Of a stretch of 64,000 nt of DNA, positions 7,949 through 15,956 are shown piece by piece (position 1 is the stretch's first letter; each line of letters begins with the position of its first letter). A program made the translations under genes and the position numbers. The DNA comes from Pseudonocardia autotrophica (GTDB lineage Bacteria; Actinomycetota; Actinomycetes; Mycobacteriales; Pseudonocardiaceae): contig NZ_JNYD01000026.1 of NCBI RefSeq assembly GCF_000717175.1, positions 41,561 through 105,560 of the forward strand, written 5' to 3'. Below the pieces are notes generated by a model. It worked only from the letters and a program-made list of their open reading frames with translations, was not told where the DNA came from and searched no databases.

Positions 7949-8948
7949 CGCGCGACACCAGCTCCGTCGCCCCGAACGACGGGATCCACGCCGAGTGCTT
8001 CCCCGGTCCACCGGCGACACAGACGTGGAGCTGCCGGAGCCCGTCGGACACGGTGTAGCCGTCCTCCTCGGGCTTGATCCCGGACTCGTCGAACTGCACG
8101 TGGTTGCCCTCGGAGATCCGGTCGAACGGGATCCGGGCCAGCTCCCAGAGCCGCTCCCGGATCGTCTCGACGGTCCAGCCGTCGCGGGCGAGGGTGTCCG
8201 CGTGCTCGGGGCCGAGGACGAGCAGGTGCGGGCCGCGGACGTAGACGTTGTTGGAGCCGGACTCGGCCATGGTCCCCGCGATCGTCACGAGGATCTCCTC
8301 GCCGGTGCGGCTGCCATGGTCGTTGATGTTGTGCGGCGGCTCGGCGGCCATCACCGAGACCACGGAGTCCTCGGGCCCGAATCCGCGCTGCACATGCAAC
8401 GGCGGGAACGGCGAGTCCGCCTCCGCGAAGCAGAACGTGTACTTCGCGGGCGAGCCCTGCGTGGAGCGGTCCATGACGCCGGGCGTGGCCCCGCCGACGT
8501 TGCGCAGCACGAGCGACAGGGCCCGCCCGACGACGGCGTTCGCCCGGGTCCCCTGCCCGAAGCAGTTGCCACCGGAGTTGAACCCCTGGTCCCGCACCGG
8601 GCCGCTGACCAGCACCATCGGTGCGCAGGGATGCGTCGTCGCGAGAGAGCCGTGCAGGTTGTAGGCCGGATCCGTCGTCCCGAGCAGCGCCGCGACGACG
8701 ACCGGCAGGTCCGCGGGCCGGCATCCGGCCATGACGGCGTTGGCGGCGACCGACCGCAGCCTCGGGATCATCCGGGCGGGCGGGAGCGGGGCGAACTCCG
8801 GCGGGTCGCCGGGGAACGCGGCCAGCATCGCGTCGACCAGTGCCTCGGTGGGCGGGACGGTGGGCAGCCCGTCGCTCCAGCCCTGCTCCTCGGCGTAGCC
8901 GAACCACTCGCCCGGGTCCAGGTCCGGGACGTCGAGCACGTCGGTCAC
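7935..8948 (-). CDS. UGSC-associated GCRP-domain protein
   Basis: A 337-residue protein from GTG 8948, which overlaps the stop of the small UGSC selenoprotein (GTGA). Conserved blocks match the C-terminal part of the large UGSC protein: QGWSDGLPTVPPT (about 22-34), VMAGCRPADLPVVVAAL (about 72-88) and GFNSGGNC followed by an R-N-x-VGRA motif (about 122-143). Several Cys residues occur, but no classical metal or nucleotide motif. No signal peptide or membrane segment is seen. Because the same domain is fused to UGSC elsewhere in this operon, it probably works as the partner of the free-standing UGSC protein. Its catalytic role is unknown. Confidence 0.75.
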   Translation of the reverse strand: MTDVLDVPDLDPGEWFGYAEEQGWSDGLPTVPPTEALVDAMLAAFPGDPPEFAPLPPARMIPRLRSVAANAVMAGCRPADLPVVVAALLGTTDPAYNLHGSLATTHPCAPMVLVSGPVRDQGFNSGGNCFGQGTRANAVVGRALSLVLRNVGGATPGVMDRSTQGSPAKYTFCFAEADSPFPPLHVQRGFGPEDSVVSVMAAEPPHNINDHGSRTGEEILVTIAGTMAESGSNNVYVRGPHLLVLGPEHADTLARDGWTVETIRERLWELARIPFDRISEGNHVQFDESGIKPEEDGYTVSDGLRQLHVCVAGGPGKHSAWIPSFGATELVSRVVPG

Positions 8949-9463
8949 AGGTCCTCCAACTCACGCACCATCCCGGCGTAGGCGGCCTCGACCCGGGTGG
9001 CGAACTCCTCCGCGTCGAGCCCGCCGACCGGGTGGTCGACCACGATCACGCGTGGCTCCACCTTGCGCGCCGTGGCCTGCGCGCGTACCAGCGGCAGGAA
9101 CGTCGAGGTGACGATCAGGAACGGGACGACGCCGCGGCGCTCCAGTTCCACCGAGTCGTGGAGACTCCACGACGAGCAGCTGCCTCAATCGCCGATGGCG
9201 ACGATCGCCATCCGGTACTGCGCGGCGAGGTGGTCGAGCGTCTCCTCCGCCGTCGGATGGGCGGCCTGCGGTTTCGAGGCGAACCCGATGTCGCGGAACC
9301 CGCGCTCGGCCTCCAGCCGCGCGGCCACCTCGCGGAGCAGCTCGGTGGCACCGGGCTTGGAGTTCGAGAGCAGGCAGAGCGCGTCCGCCGGGATGCCGTC
9401 GTGGGCGACGGGGGTGACGTCCGTGTCGTCGGGCAGGCCGAACGTCGGGTCGACGATCTTCAC
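8945..9463 (-). CDS. UGSC-family selenoprotein (TGA at 9185-9187 read as Sec)
   Basis: 172 residues if the in-frame TGA at 9185-9187 (residue 93) is read as selenocysteine. The context is VAIGD-Sec-GSCSSWSLHDSV, the motif that names the UGSC family, followed by ELERRGVVPFLIV and a C-terminal helical segment. Sec93 and Cys96 would make a UxxC redox pair. The start GTG 9463 has GGAGG 4 nt upstream and overlaps the reductase stop; the stop overlaps the next start, so the frame across the TGA is exactly what the operon needs. A hairpin begins 11 nt after the TGA. If TGA were a real stop, the product would be a 92-residue stub lacking the family's catalytic motif. Confidence 0.85.
9155..9173 (-). 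promoter_or_regulatory. putative bacterial SECIS hairpin of the small UGSC gene
   Basis: On the minus strand the mRNA folds as an 8-bp perfect stem, GTCGTGGA / TCCACGAC, closing a GUC loop. The stem starts 11 nt after the TGA, placing the loop 20-22 nt downstream. Established bacterial SECIS elements (for example E. coli fdhF) sit inside the reading frame right after UGA, with a loop G-U recognised by SelB at about this distance. Confidence 0.7.
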
Positions 9464-10263
9464 GTGTCCTCCAGGAAGTCGACGGCGGCGAGGCCGGCGC
9501 GCAGGCCGTCGGCCGCCGCGGCGACGAGGTAGGGGGCGGTGCCGGCGACGTCCCCGGCGGCGAACAGGCCCGGGGTGTCGGAGACCAGCTCGGTGCGGGG
9601 CTCGGCACCGGTGTAGACGAACACCCCGCCTGCCTCCAGCTCGGTGCCGTCCGCCAGCGCCAGGCCGCTCACCCGGTCCTCGCCGAGCACGGCGCGCACG
9701 CGCCCCCGCCGGACCTCGATCCCGTCCGGCGCGGCGGACCAGCGCGGCTCCCCCGGCGCCACGACGGTGACCTGCGAGGCGAACGCGGTGAGCTCACGGG
9801 CCTCGTGGGCCGCCCACTCGTCGTCGCCGACGACCACGACCGGTTGCCCGGCGTACAGCGGCCCGTCGCAGGTGGCGCAGGTGGCGACCCCGCGCCCGGT
9901 CCAGTCCCCCGGCACGTCCAGCCGGCCGTCCGTGAGTCCGGTCGCGACCACCACCGCCCGCGCGGTCGCGTCCCCCTCGCCCGTGGCCAGCGTGAACCCG
10001 GGAGACAGCGCGGTGACCTCGCCGTACGCGATCTCCACGCCGGCGCCCATGGCCTCCTCGAGCAGGGCGCTCATCAGGTCCGGCCCGGTCGTCTTCACGC
10101 CGGGGTAGCCGACGACCTCACCGATGTTGACGAGCCGCCCGCCGGGCGACAGCGCGTCCCACGCGCACACCCGGAGCCCGCGCTCGGCAGCCGTCCGCGC
10201 TGCCGTCAGGCCCGCGATCCCCGCCCCGACGACGGCCAGGTCCCAGCTCGGGTCCCCGCTCAT
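9460..10263 (-). CDS. thioredoxin-reductase-like FAD/NAD(P) oxidoreductase
   Basis: A 267-residue flavoprotein of the low-molecular-weight thioredoxin reductase type. GAGIAG (13-18) binds FAD, the redox pair is CATC (129-132) in GVATCATCDGPLYAG, and AGDVAGTAPYLVAAAADG forms the C-terminal FAD motif. The second nucleotide motif is altered: VVVVGDDEWAAHEA replaces the usual GGGDSA, and the protein is about 40 residues shorter than TrxB, so the hydride donor may differ from NADPH. It overlaps the large UGSC gene by ATGA and the small one by GTGA. The placement between two selenoprotein genes suggests that it reduces their Sec-Cys centres, directly or through the partner proteins. Confidence 0.85.
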   Translation of the reverse strand: MSGDPSWDLAVVGAGIAGLTAARTAAERGLRVCAWDALSPGGRLVNIGEVVGYPGVKTTGPDLMSALLEEAMGAGVEIAYGEVTALSPGFTLATGEGDATARAVVVATGLTDGRLDVPGDWTGRGVATCATCDGPLYAGQPVVVVGDDEWAAHEARELTAFASQVTVVAPGEPRWSAAPDGIEVRRGRVRAVLGEDRVSGLALADGTELEAGGVFVYTGAEPRTELVSDTPGLFAAGDVAGTAPYLVAAAADGLRAGLAAVDFLEDT

Positions 10264-11942
10264 GTCTCGATCCGCCGGCTCACCGGCACCCCCTGTACGT
10301 GGTTCTGGACGTAGCCGCGGGACTGGTTGCGGCCCTCGTTGCCCGCCAGCACGATCGCGATGTCCTCGGCCTGAGGACACATCGGCACGAGCCGCTCGGG
10401 ATCGTCCCCGGCGTAGCGCTCGTCCAACTCGCCCCGCTCGACCAGGGACGACACCCGGAAGCTCGTGGACCCGACGGCCCACGCGCACCGCTCCAGCTCC
10501 TTCACCGGGATCAGCATGTGCTCGGCGAGGTAGCGGCGCAGCGCGGGCTTGTCGTAGCCGTGGCGGGCGAGCGCCGCCGCGATGGACGGGCCGAGCACCA
10601 GCAGCGGGTGCCAGGCCCCGAACTCCATGCCCGTGTAGGACCACGGCCCCATCGCGTTGCCGAACACCAACGCGAGCGGCTCCAGGTGGTCGTCGACCGC
10701 GTCCCCGCCCGTGTAGATCGGCGCGCTCACCGTGAGGCAGCTGCGCACCGACACCACCGAGTCCGCCGCCGCGAACCCGAGGTCCTCCCGGTGCGACGGC
10801 CACCCGAGCTCGCGGACCGCCGCGTCGTTCTCGGCCAGGACCACGTGGAAGGACGCCCCGATCGCGCCCTGGTCGGTGTGCTCGGGCAGGATCCGCAGGC
10901 CCGCGAGATTCCGCAGGTAGAGCCGTAGGAACCGGCCCACGGACGTGTTCGCGCGGTTCCCCACGCGCAGCACGCCGGTGCGCGAGTTGAACCCCAGCCG
11001 CTCGACGACGGGTCCGGACAGGACGACCAACGACTCCCACCCGGGCGTCGAGCCGGCGTCCTGGACCCGGAACTCCGGCGCGGCCACGCACTCGACGATC
11101 CCGAGCAGGACGGGCATGTGCTCGGGCCGGCAACCGGCCATCACGCCGTTGACCGCGACGGACCAGACGGTGGCCTCGCGCAGGTCCGGCGGGAGCACGC
11201 CGAGCACCTCGTCCGGGTCCCTGCGGGTGTGCCGCAGGAACTCCTCCACCCGCTCGACGGTGGGCGGGACGATCGGCAGCCCGTCCGTCCAGCCCTGCTC
11301 CTCGAAGGCGTCGAGGACGGCGTCGAGGTCCCCGCGCACGACGATCTCCCGCGGCCCGGGCTCGACGTCCGACGCGGTGTCCTCGACGGAGTACGTCCTG
11401 GTCAGGGCGTCGACGACGGCGGGCGCCACGATCTCGCGCATCTTCCCGCGGAACACGTCCGTCTCGTCGGTGAGGATCACGCCCGGGTAGCTGACGATCG
11501 GCACGTGCGGGATGCCCAGGGACTTCCCGATCGCCCGGCCCATCGGCTCGAACCCGGATCCGCCGATGGCGACGGCCGGGACCCCGGCCCGCTCGGCGGC
11601 GGCTGCGGCCCGCATCACGGCAGGCATGCAGGAGCCTCAAGCACCGACGGCGGCGACGACCAGGTCCACCCGGTGTGCCCGCAGCAGCTCGGGCAGCTCG
11701 CCGAGGACCCGCTTCTCCTCGGCCGCGGAGGCGTGGAAGTTGCCGAAGGTCTCCCACCCGACGAACTCGACGTCCCCGTGCCGCTCGCGCGCGACCTCGG
11801 TGATCACCTCGAACATCTCGGGGCCGCGGAACAGCTCGTCCCACAGATAGGCCACCCGCCGCCCGCCGAGTTCCGCGGGGCGCTCCCCCGCCTCGACGGC
11901 GTCCAGCACCTTGCGGCCCAAGGGCCATACAGCCTCGAACAC
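10260..11942 (-). CDS. UGSC-GCRP fusion selenoprotein (TGA at 11637-11639 read as Sec)
   Basis: 560 residues when TGA 11637-11639 (residue 102) is read as selenocysteine. The N-terminal UGSC domain ends its first half with VDLVVAAVGA, then Sec-GSC, then MPAVMRAAAAAERAGVP; the ER-x-GVP stretch matches the small UGSC protein. From about residue 200 the GCRP domain follows, with QGWTDGLPIVPPT (about 217-228), VMAGCRPEHMPVL (about 267-279) and RLGFNSRTGVLRVGNRANTS. The start GTG 11942 lies directly after the MFS stop. Downstream of the TGA an ATG (11627) could start a shorter protein, but this would discard the catalytic half-domain. Sec102/Cys105 is the presumed redox centre. Reaction unknown. 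Confidence 0.83.
11608..11625 (-). promoter_or_regulatory. putative bacterial SECIS hairpin of the UGSC-GCRP fusion gene
   Basis: The minus-strand stem GCCTGC / GCGGGC (6 bp, one U-G wobble) closes the loop CGUGAU, and the stem begins exactly 11 nt after the TGA, as in the sister gene. An outer TGC/GCA helix (11628-11630 with 11604-11606) extends it across a small internal loop. A loop with G-U at 19-20 nt after UGA fits SelB recognition. The primary sequence differs from the sister hairpin, so the shared spacing is not simple duplication. Confidence 0.6.
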
Positions 11943-13220
11943 TCAGTCCTCCGCCGTGATCTCCCGCCCCGCCCGGTCCTTGAGGAAGAACGCGGCCAGG
12001 AACACCAGCGCCGCGCCGAAGCCCGCGATGGACACGGCGATGCCGTACCCCGAGCCCGCCGCGACGATCCCGCCGATCAAGGTCCCGAACCCGGAGAGCC
12101 CGCGCCCGACGTTGTACGCCGCGGCCGAGCCCAGCGACCGGATCCGGGTGGGGAACAGCTCGCCGAACCACACCCCGAAGATGCCGAAGTAGCCCAGGAA
12201 CAAGCTGGTCAGCAGGTACATCCAGGTGAACGCGCTGGCCCCTCCGCCGGACACGGCGAGGCCGAACATCACCAGGAACACCACGGCCTGCAGCCCGGAG
12301 AACACCAGGAACACGGGGCGCCGGCCGAGCTTGTCGGACAGCCAGCCGGCCAGGATGAACCCGACGAACGAGATGGCCGAGGCGAGGTAGAGCACGAGGC
12401 TGGCCTCGTTCGCGTCGAACCCGAGGTCGCTCTTGAGCAGCGACGGCATCCACGTGGTCGCCGTGTACGGCACCCACTGCGCGCCGAACGCCGCGACCAG
12501 GCCGACCAGCACGATCGGCAGGCTGTCCTTCATGAACAGCTGCCGCCAGCTCGACCGCCGCGCCACCGCGGCGACGTCCGACGACAGCTCCCCCGCCGCC
12601 TTGCGCCGCTGCAGCTCGGTCCACTGCTTGGACTCCGGCGTCGCGTACCGCACCCAGACACAGGCCAGGGCGGGCAGCACGCCGATGAGGAAGGCGTAGC
12701 GCCAGTCCGGAAGGGTCTGCGCCGCGAGGATCGCCAGCGCGTAGGCGGGCCAGAGCGAGGACTGCACGAGCCCGCCGCCCAGCCCGCGCCGCTTCGGCGA
12801 CCACGCCTCGTTGAGCCACGCGAACCCGACGGCCCACTCGCCGCCGGTCCCGACGCCGGTGAAGAACCGCAGCACCACGAACACCCAGAAGTTCGGGGCG
12901 AAGAACACCAGGCCGGTGGCGATCGAGTAGATGAGGATCGACCAGATCAGCGTCCGGCGACGGCCGAACCGGTCCCCGAGGTAGCCGAACGCGAGCCCGC
13001 CGACCGCGGAGCCGATGAGCTGCACCAGGATCGCGACGCTGAACGTGCCCGGCCCGATCCCGTACGCCGCCATGATCGGCGCAGCCAGCAGGGACGGGAG
13101 CATGAAGTCGAAGTACTCCATGCCCCAGCCGAGGCACGCGGCGGTGAGGACCCGGCGCCGCTCTCCCGGTGTGTAGGAGAGCGAGCCGGTGGCGGCGGAG
13201 CGTTCCTGGCCGGTCGTCAT
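11943..13220 (-). CDS. MFS transporter, metabolite:H+ symporter type
   Basis: A 425-residue, 12-helix major facilitator carrier. The loop 2-3 signature GYLGDRFGRRRTL lies near residues 79-91, its second-half counterpart GWLSDKLGRRPVFL further on, and FTGVGTGGEWAVGFAWLNE matches the TM4-5 motif of aromatic-acid/sialate-type symporters. It begins the operon that continues with the two selenoproteins, the reductase and the GCRP proteins, its stop touching the GTG of the fusion gene. It therefore probably imports the compound that the operon processes. A motif resembling the GntR operator lies about 65 nt upstream. Confidence 0.87.
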   Translation of the reverse strand: MTTGQERSAATGSLSYTPGERRRVLTAACLGWGMEYFDFMLPSLLAAPIMAAYGIGPGTFSVAILVQLIGSAVGGLAFGYLGDRFGRRRTLIWSILIYSIATGLVFFAPNFWVFVVLRFFTGVGTGGEWAVGFAWLNEAWSPKRRGLGGGLVQSSLWPAYALAILAAQTLPDWRYAFLIGVLPALACVWVRYATPESKQWTELQRRKAAGELSSDVAAVARRSSWRQLFMKDSLPIVLVGLVAAFGAQWVPYTATTWMPSLLKSDLGFDANEASLVLYLASAISFVGFILAGWLSDKLGRRPVFLVFSGLQAVVFLVMFGLAVSGGGASAFTWMYLLTSLFLGYFGIFGVWFGELFPTRIRSLGSAAAYNVGRGLSGFGTLIGGIVAAGSGYGIAVSIAGFGAALVFLAAFFLKDRAGREITAED

Positions 13221-13284
13221 GGGCCACCCCCTGGGGCCGGCCGGGCGTCCTTGCCCGGCCTCCTGGCGTGTCCGCACCGTAACA

Positions 13285-13294
13285 ATCATAGGAG
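13285..13294 (-). promoter_or_regulatory. candidate GntR half-operator before the selenoprotein operon
   Basis: On the minus strand this reads CTCCTATGAT, matching the two arms of the inverted repeat before the GntR gene (CTCCTACAAT, CTCCTACGAT) at 8-9 of 10 positions. TATGAT within it could be a -10 box, as TACAAT could at the GntR gene. A nearby GGAGCG / CGCTCC inverted repeat (13291-13310) overlaps it. The position, about 65 nt before the MFS start, suits promoter control. Confidence 0.4.
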
Positions 13295-13318
13295 CGAAGT
13301 GGAACGCTCCGGCGGGGC

Positions 13319-14080
13319 TCAGTGGATGTGCGAGCCGCCGTTGACGTCGTAGGTGGCGCCGGTGATGTAGCCGGACTCCGGGCGGCAGAGGTAGGTGATC
13401 AGGTCGGCGACGTCCGCGACCCGCCCGTTGCGCCCCACCGGGATCCCGGAGAGCAGGGCCTCCTTGCGCTCGCCCTCCAGGGCCCCACCGGTGATGTCGG
13501 TGTCGATCAGGCCGGGGGCGACGCTGTTGACGGTCACGCCGTGCGGGCCGAGCTCGCGGGCCAGGGCGCGGGCGAACCCGAGCTGGGCGGCCTTGGCCGC
13601 GGAGTACGCGACGCCGCCGAACACCCCGCCGCCGCGCTCGGCGGACACCGAGGACAGGAACACGACCCGGCCGAAGCCGCGCTCGGCCATCCCGGGCGCG
13701 AGCCGCCGGGTGATGTTGTAGGCGCCGCGGACGTTCACGGCGAAGATGCGGTCCCATTCGGCGCCGTCGACGTCGAGGAACCGGGTCGGCGAGGTGATGC
13801 CGGCATTGTTGACCACGGCCCCGACCGGCGGGGCGTCCGCGGTCAGGGTGTCGACGGCGGTGGCGACCGAGGTCTCGTCGGTCACGTCGCAGGCCAGGCC
13901 GAACGCCTGGACCGGGTGGGCGCCGGCGATCTCGTCGGCGGTGGCCTTGGCGGCGGCCTCGTCGAGGTCGAGGACGGCGACGTTCCAGCCGGCGGCGGCG
14001 AGGGCGTGGGCGGTGGCGCGGCCGATGCCACGCTTCGACGCGGCCCCGGTGACGACGGCGGTGTACTCGGAAACGGACAC
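13319..14080 (-). CDS. SDR-family oxidoreductase
   Basis: A 253-residue classical short-chain dehydrogenase. The cofactor motif TGAASKRGIG is near residues 11-20, NNAG in VVNNAGITSP follows, and the catalytic triad is visible as Ser in FLSSVS and Tyr/Lys in YSAAK. The end DVNGGSHIH is typical of 3-oxoacyl-ACP-reductase-like SDRs acting on sugars or polyols. Asp-rich VLDLDEAAA after the second strand favours NAD(H) over NADP(H). GTG 14080 has AGGAG 6 nt upstream. It is the last gene of a four-gene operon with a two-part transketolase and a carrier, and so probably oxidises a sugar or polyol. Confidence 0.87.
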   Translation of the reverse strand: MSVSEYTAVVTGAASKRGIGRATAHALAAAGWNVAVLDLDEAAAKATADEIAGAHPVQAFGLACDVTDETSVATAVDTLTADAPPVGAVVNNAGITSPTRFLDVDGAEWDRIFAVNVRGAYNITRRLAPGMAERGFGRVVFLSSVSAERGGGVFGGVAYSAAKAAQLGFARALARELGPHGVTVNSVAPGLIDTDITGGALEGERKEALLSGIPVGRNGRVADVADLITYLCRPESGYITGATYDVNGGSHIH

Positions 14081-14103
14081 TGGGTTCTCCTGGAGAAGTC
14101 GGC

Positions 14104-15093
14104 TCAGAGGGCGGCCTTGACCCGCGCGCAGAGCGCGTCGGTCGACAGGCCGTAGCGGTCGTGGAGGGTGGGCAGGGCACCGGCGGCGAGGAACTCGTCC
14201 GGCAGCGCGGCGGGCTGGATCCGGGTGGCGATCCCGGCGAACGCGGCGGTGGCGGCGACCGCCTCGGACAACCCGCCGACCACGGTGTGGTTCTCCGCGG
14301 TGATCACCAGGCGGTCGGTGCGCAGCTCGCGCAGGATCGTCGCGGTGTCCAGCGGCTTGATCGTCGGGACGTGCAGGACGGCGGCGTCGACGTGGTCGGC
14401 CTCGAGCCGGGCCGCGGCCTGCAGGGTCCGCATGGTCATCAACCCGGTGGAGACGAACAGCACGTCCCGGCCGGGGCGGACCAGGGCCGCCTTGCCGAGC
14501 TCGAAGCGGTAGTCGTACTCGTCGAGCACGGTGGGGACCTTGCCGCGCAGCAGCCGCAGGTAGGTCGGCCCGGCGTGGTCCGCGAGCTGCGGCACGGCCT
14601 GCTCGATGTCGACCGAGTCGCAGGGGTCGACGATCGTGAGATTCGGGCAGGCGCGCAGGATCGCGAGGTCCTCGGTGGCCTGGTGGCTGGGCCCGTATCC
14701 GGTGGTCAGGCCGGGCAGCGCGCCGACGACGTTGACGTTCAGCCCGGGCTCGGCGATGTCCAGGCAGAGGAAGTCGTAGGCCCGGCGGGTCGCGAACACC
14801 GAGTAGGTCGAGGCGAACGGGACGAGCCCGACCTCGGCCAGCCCCGCGGCCGCGCCGAGCATCGCCTGCTCGGCCATGCCCATCTGGAAGAACCGGTCCG
14901 GGTTCGCGTCCCGGAACACGTGCATGTCGGTGTACTTCGCCAGGTCCGCCGACAGCCCGACGATCTCGGGCCGCTCCTCGGCGAGCCGGTTCAGGGCGTG
15001 CCCGAACGGCGCGGGCGAGGTCCGCTGACCGGGGTCGGCGAACGAGGCGATCATCGCCGAGGTGGTCAGGCGCTTCTTCGTGGGGGCGGTCAT
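14104..15093 (-). CDS. transketolase family protein, C-terminal (pyrimidine-binding) subunit
   Basis: A 329-residue protein equal to the C-terminal half of transketolase. FFQMGMAEQAMLGAAAGLAE carries the conserved Glu that activates thiamine diphosphate; SVFATRRAYDFL and YGPSHQATEDLA follow, and the Rossmann-like C-terminal domain ends with DRYGLSTDALCARVKAAL. It overlaps the N-terminal subunit gene by 4 nt (ATGA), so both are made in equal amounts as a heteromer. Split transketolases of this kind serve special carbohydrate routes (for example branched or modified sugar phosphates) as well as pentose pathways; the actual substrate is unknown. Confidence 0.87.
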   Translation of the reverse strand: MTAPTKKRLTTSAMIASFADPGQRTSPAPFGHALNRLAEERPEIVGLSADLAKYTDMHVFRDANPDRFFQMGMAEQAMLGAAAGLAEVGLVPFASTYSVFATRRAYDFLCLDIAEPGLNVNVVGALPGLTTGYGPSHQATEDLAILRACPNLTIVDPCDSVDIEQAVPQLADHAGPTYLRLLRGKVPTVLDEYDYRFELGKAALVRPGRDVLFVSTGLMTMRTLQAAARLEADHVDAAVLHVPTIKPLDTATILRELRTDRLVITAENHTVVGGLSEAVAATAAFAGIATRIQPAALPDEFLAAGALPTLHDRYGLSTDALCARVKAAL

Positions 15094-15956
15094 CGCTGAA
15101 CTCCGTCCAGAGCATCGTGTGCGGCCGCCCACTCGTGCTCGGCGACCGGCATGAAATGGGCCTTCTCCCGGGACTCGAGGAACGGGACCCCGCGGCCGGT
15201 GCGGGTGTCGCAGATCAGCACCGACGGGCTGGTCGTCTGGTCGCGGATCTCGTCCAGGCCGGCGAGCAGGGCGTCGACGTCGTTGCCGTCGACCCGCACC
15301 GCGTGCCAGCCGAAGGCCCGCCACTTCTCGGTCACCGGCTCGGTCTTCAGCACGCCGGGGGTCGGCCCGTCGGCCTGCAGGCCGTTGACGTCGACGACCG
15401 CGGTCACGTTGGCCAGCCCGTGGTGGGCGCAGGCCATCGCGGCCTCCCAGGTCGAGCCCTCGTCGAGCTCGCCGTCGGAGAGCAGGTTGAACACCCGGGC
15501 CGGGTTGCCGCGGTGCCGCAGCCCCAGGCCCATCCCGCAGGCCACGCCGAGGCCGTGGCCCAGCGAGCCGCCGGAGATCTCCATACCGGGGGTGTAGGAG
15601 GCCATGCCGGACATCGGCAGTCGGGAGTCGTCCGAGCCGTAGGTCTCGATCTCGGCGAGCGGGATCGTGCCCGCCTCGGCCAGCGCCGCGTACAGCGCGA
15701 TCGCGTAGTGCCCGATGGAGAGCAGGAACCGGTCGCGGCCGTCCCACTCCGGGTCCTCGGGGCGCAGCCGCAGCTCGCCGTCGCCCCGGCCGTAGAACAC
15801 CGCGAGCACGTCGGCGACGCCGAGGGCCTGGCCGATGTAGCCCTGGCCCTGCACCTCCCCCATCGTCAGGGCGTGGTGGCGGATCCGGGTCGCGGCCGCC
15901 TCCAGCCGGGCGATCTTCGCCGCCCGTGCCGTGGTCGGGAGCGCGGTCGTCGTCAT
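15090..15956 (-). CDS. transketolase, N-terminal (ThDP-binding) subunit
   Basis: A 288-residue N-terminal half of transketolase. SIGHYAIALYAALAEAG contains the catalytic His region, SGGSLGHGLGVACGMGLGLR the second, and LLSDGELDEGSTWEAAM is the metal/thiamine-diphosphate motif. It ends by overlapping the C-terminal subunit start. It follows the MFS gene with a 4-nt overlap, so uptake and breakdown of one substrate are probably linked. Together with its partner it transfers two-carbon units between sugar phosphates. Confidence 0.87.
   Translation of the reverse strand: MTTTALPTTARAAKIARLEAAATRIRHHALTMGEVQGQGYIGQALGVADVLAVFYGRGDGELRLRPEDPEWDGRDRFLLSIGHYAIALYAALAEAGTIPLAEIETYGSDDSRLPMSGMASYTPGMEISGGSLGHGLGVACGMGLGLRHRGNPARVFNLLSDGELDEGSTWEAAMACAHHGLANVTAVVDVNGLQADGPTPGVLKTEPVTEKWRAFGWHAVRVDGNDVDALLAGLDEIRDQTTSPSVLICDTRTGRGVPFLESREKAHFMPVAEHEWAAAHDALDGVQR

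Noticed and set aside
9185..9187. TGA as a true stop of the small UGSC gene
   Set aside because: The frame continues into GSC and a conserved domain that ends exactly at the next gene's start; a second gene shows the same TGA-GSC; hairpins follow both. I keep this as the null hypothesis to test.
11118..13352. Long plus-strand frame opposite the MFS and UGSC genes
   Set aside because: His/Glu/Arg-rich antisense composition without domain features; the minus strand carries coupled genes.
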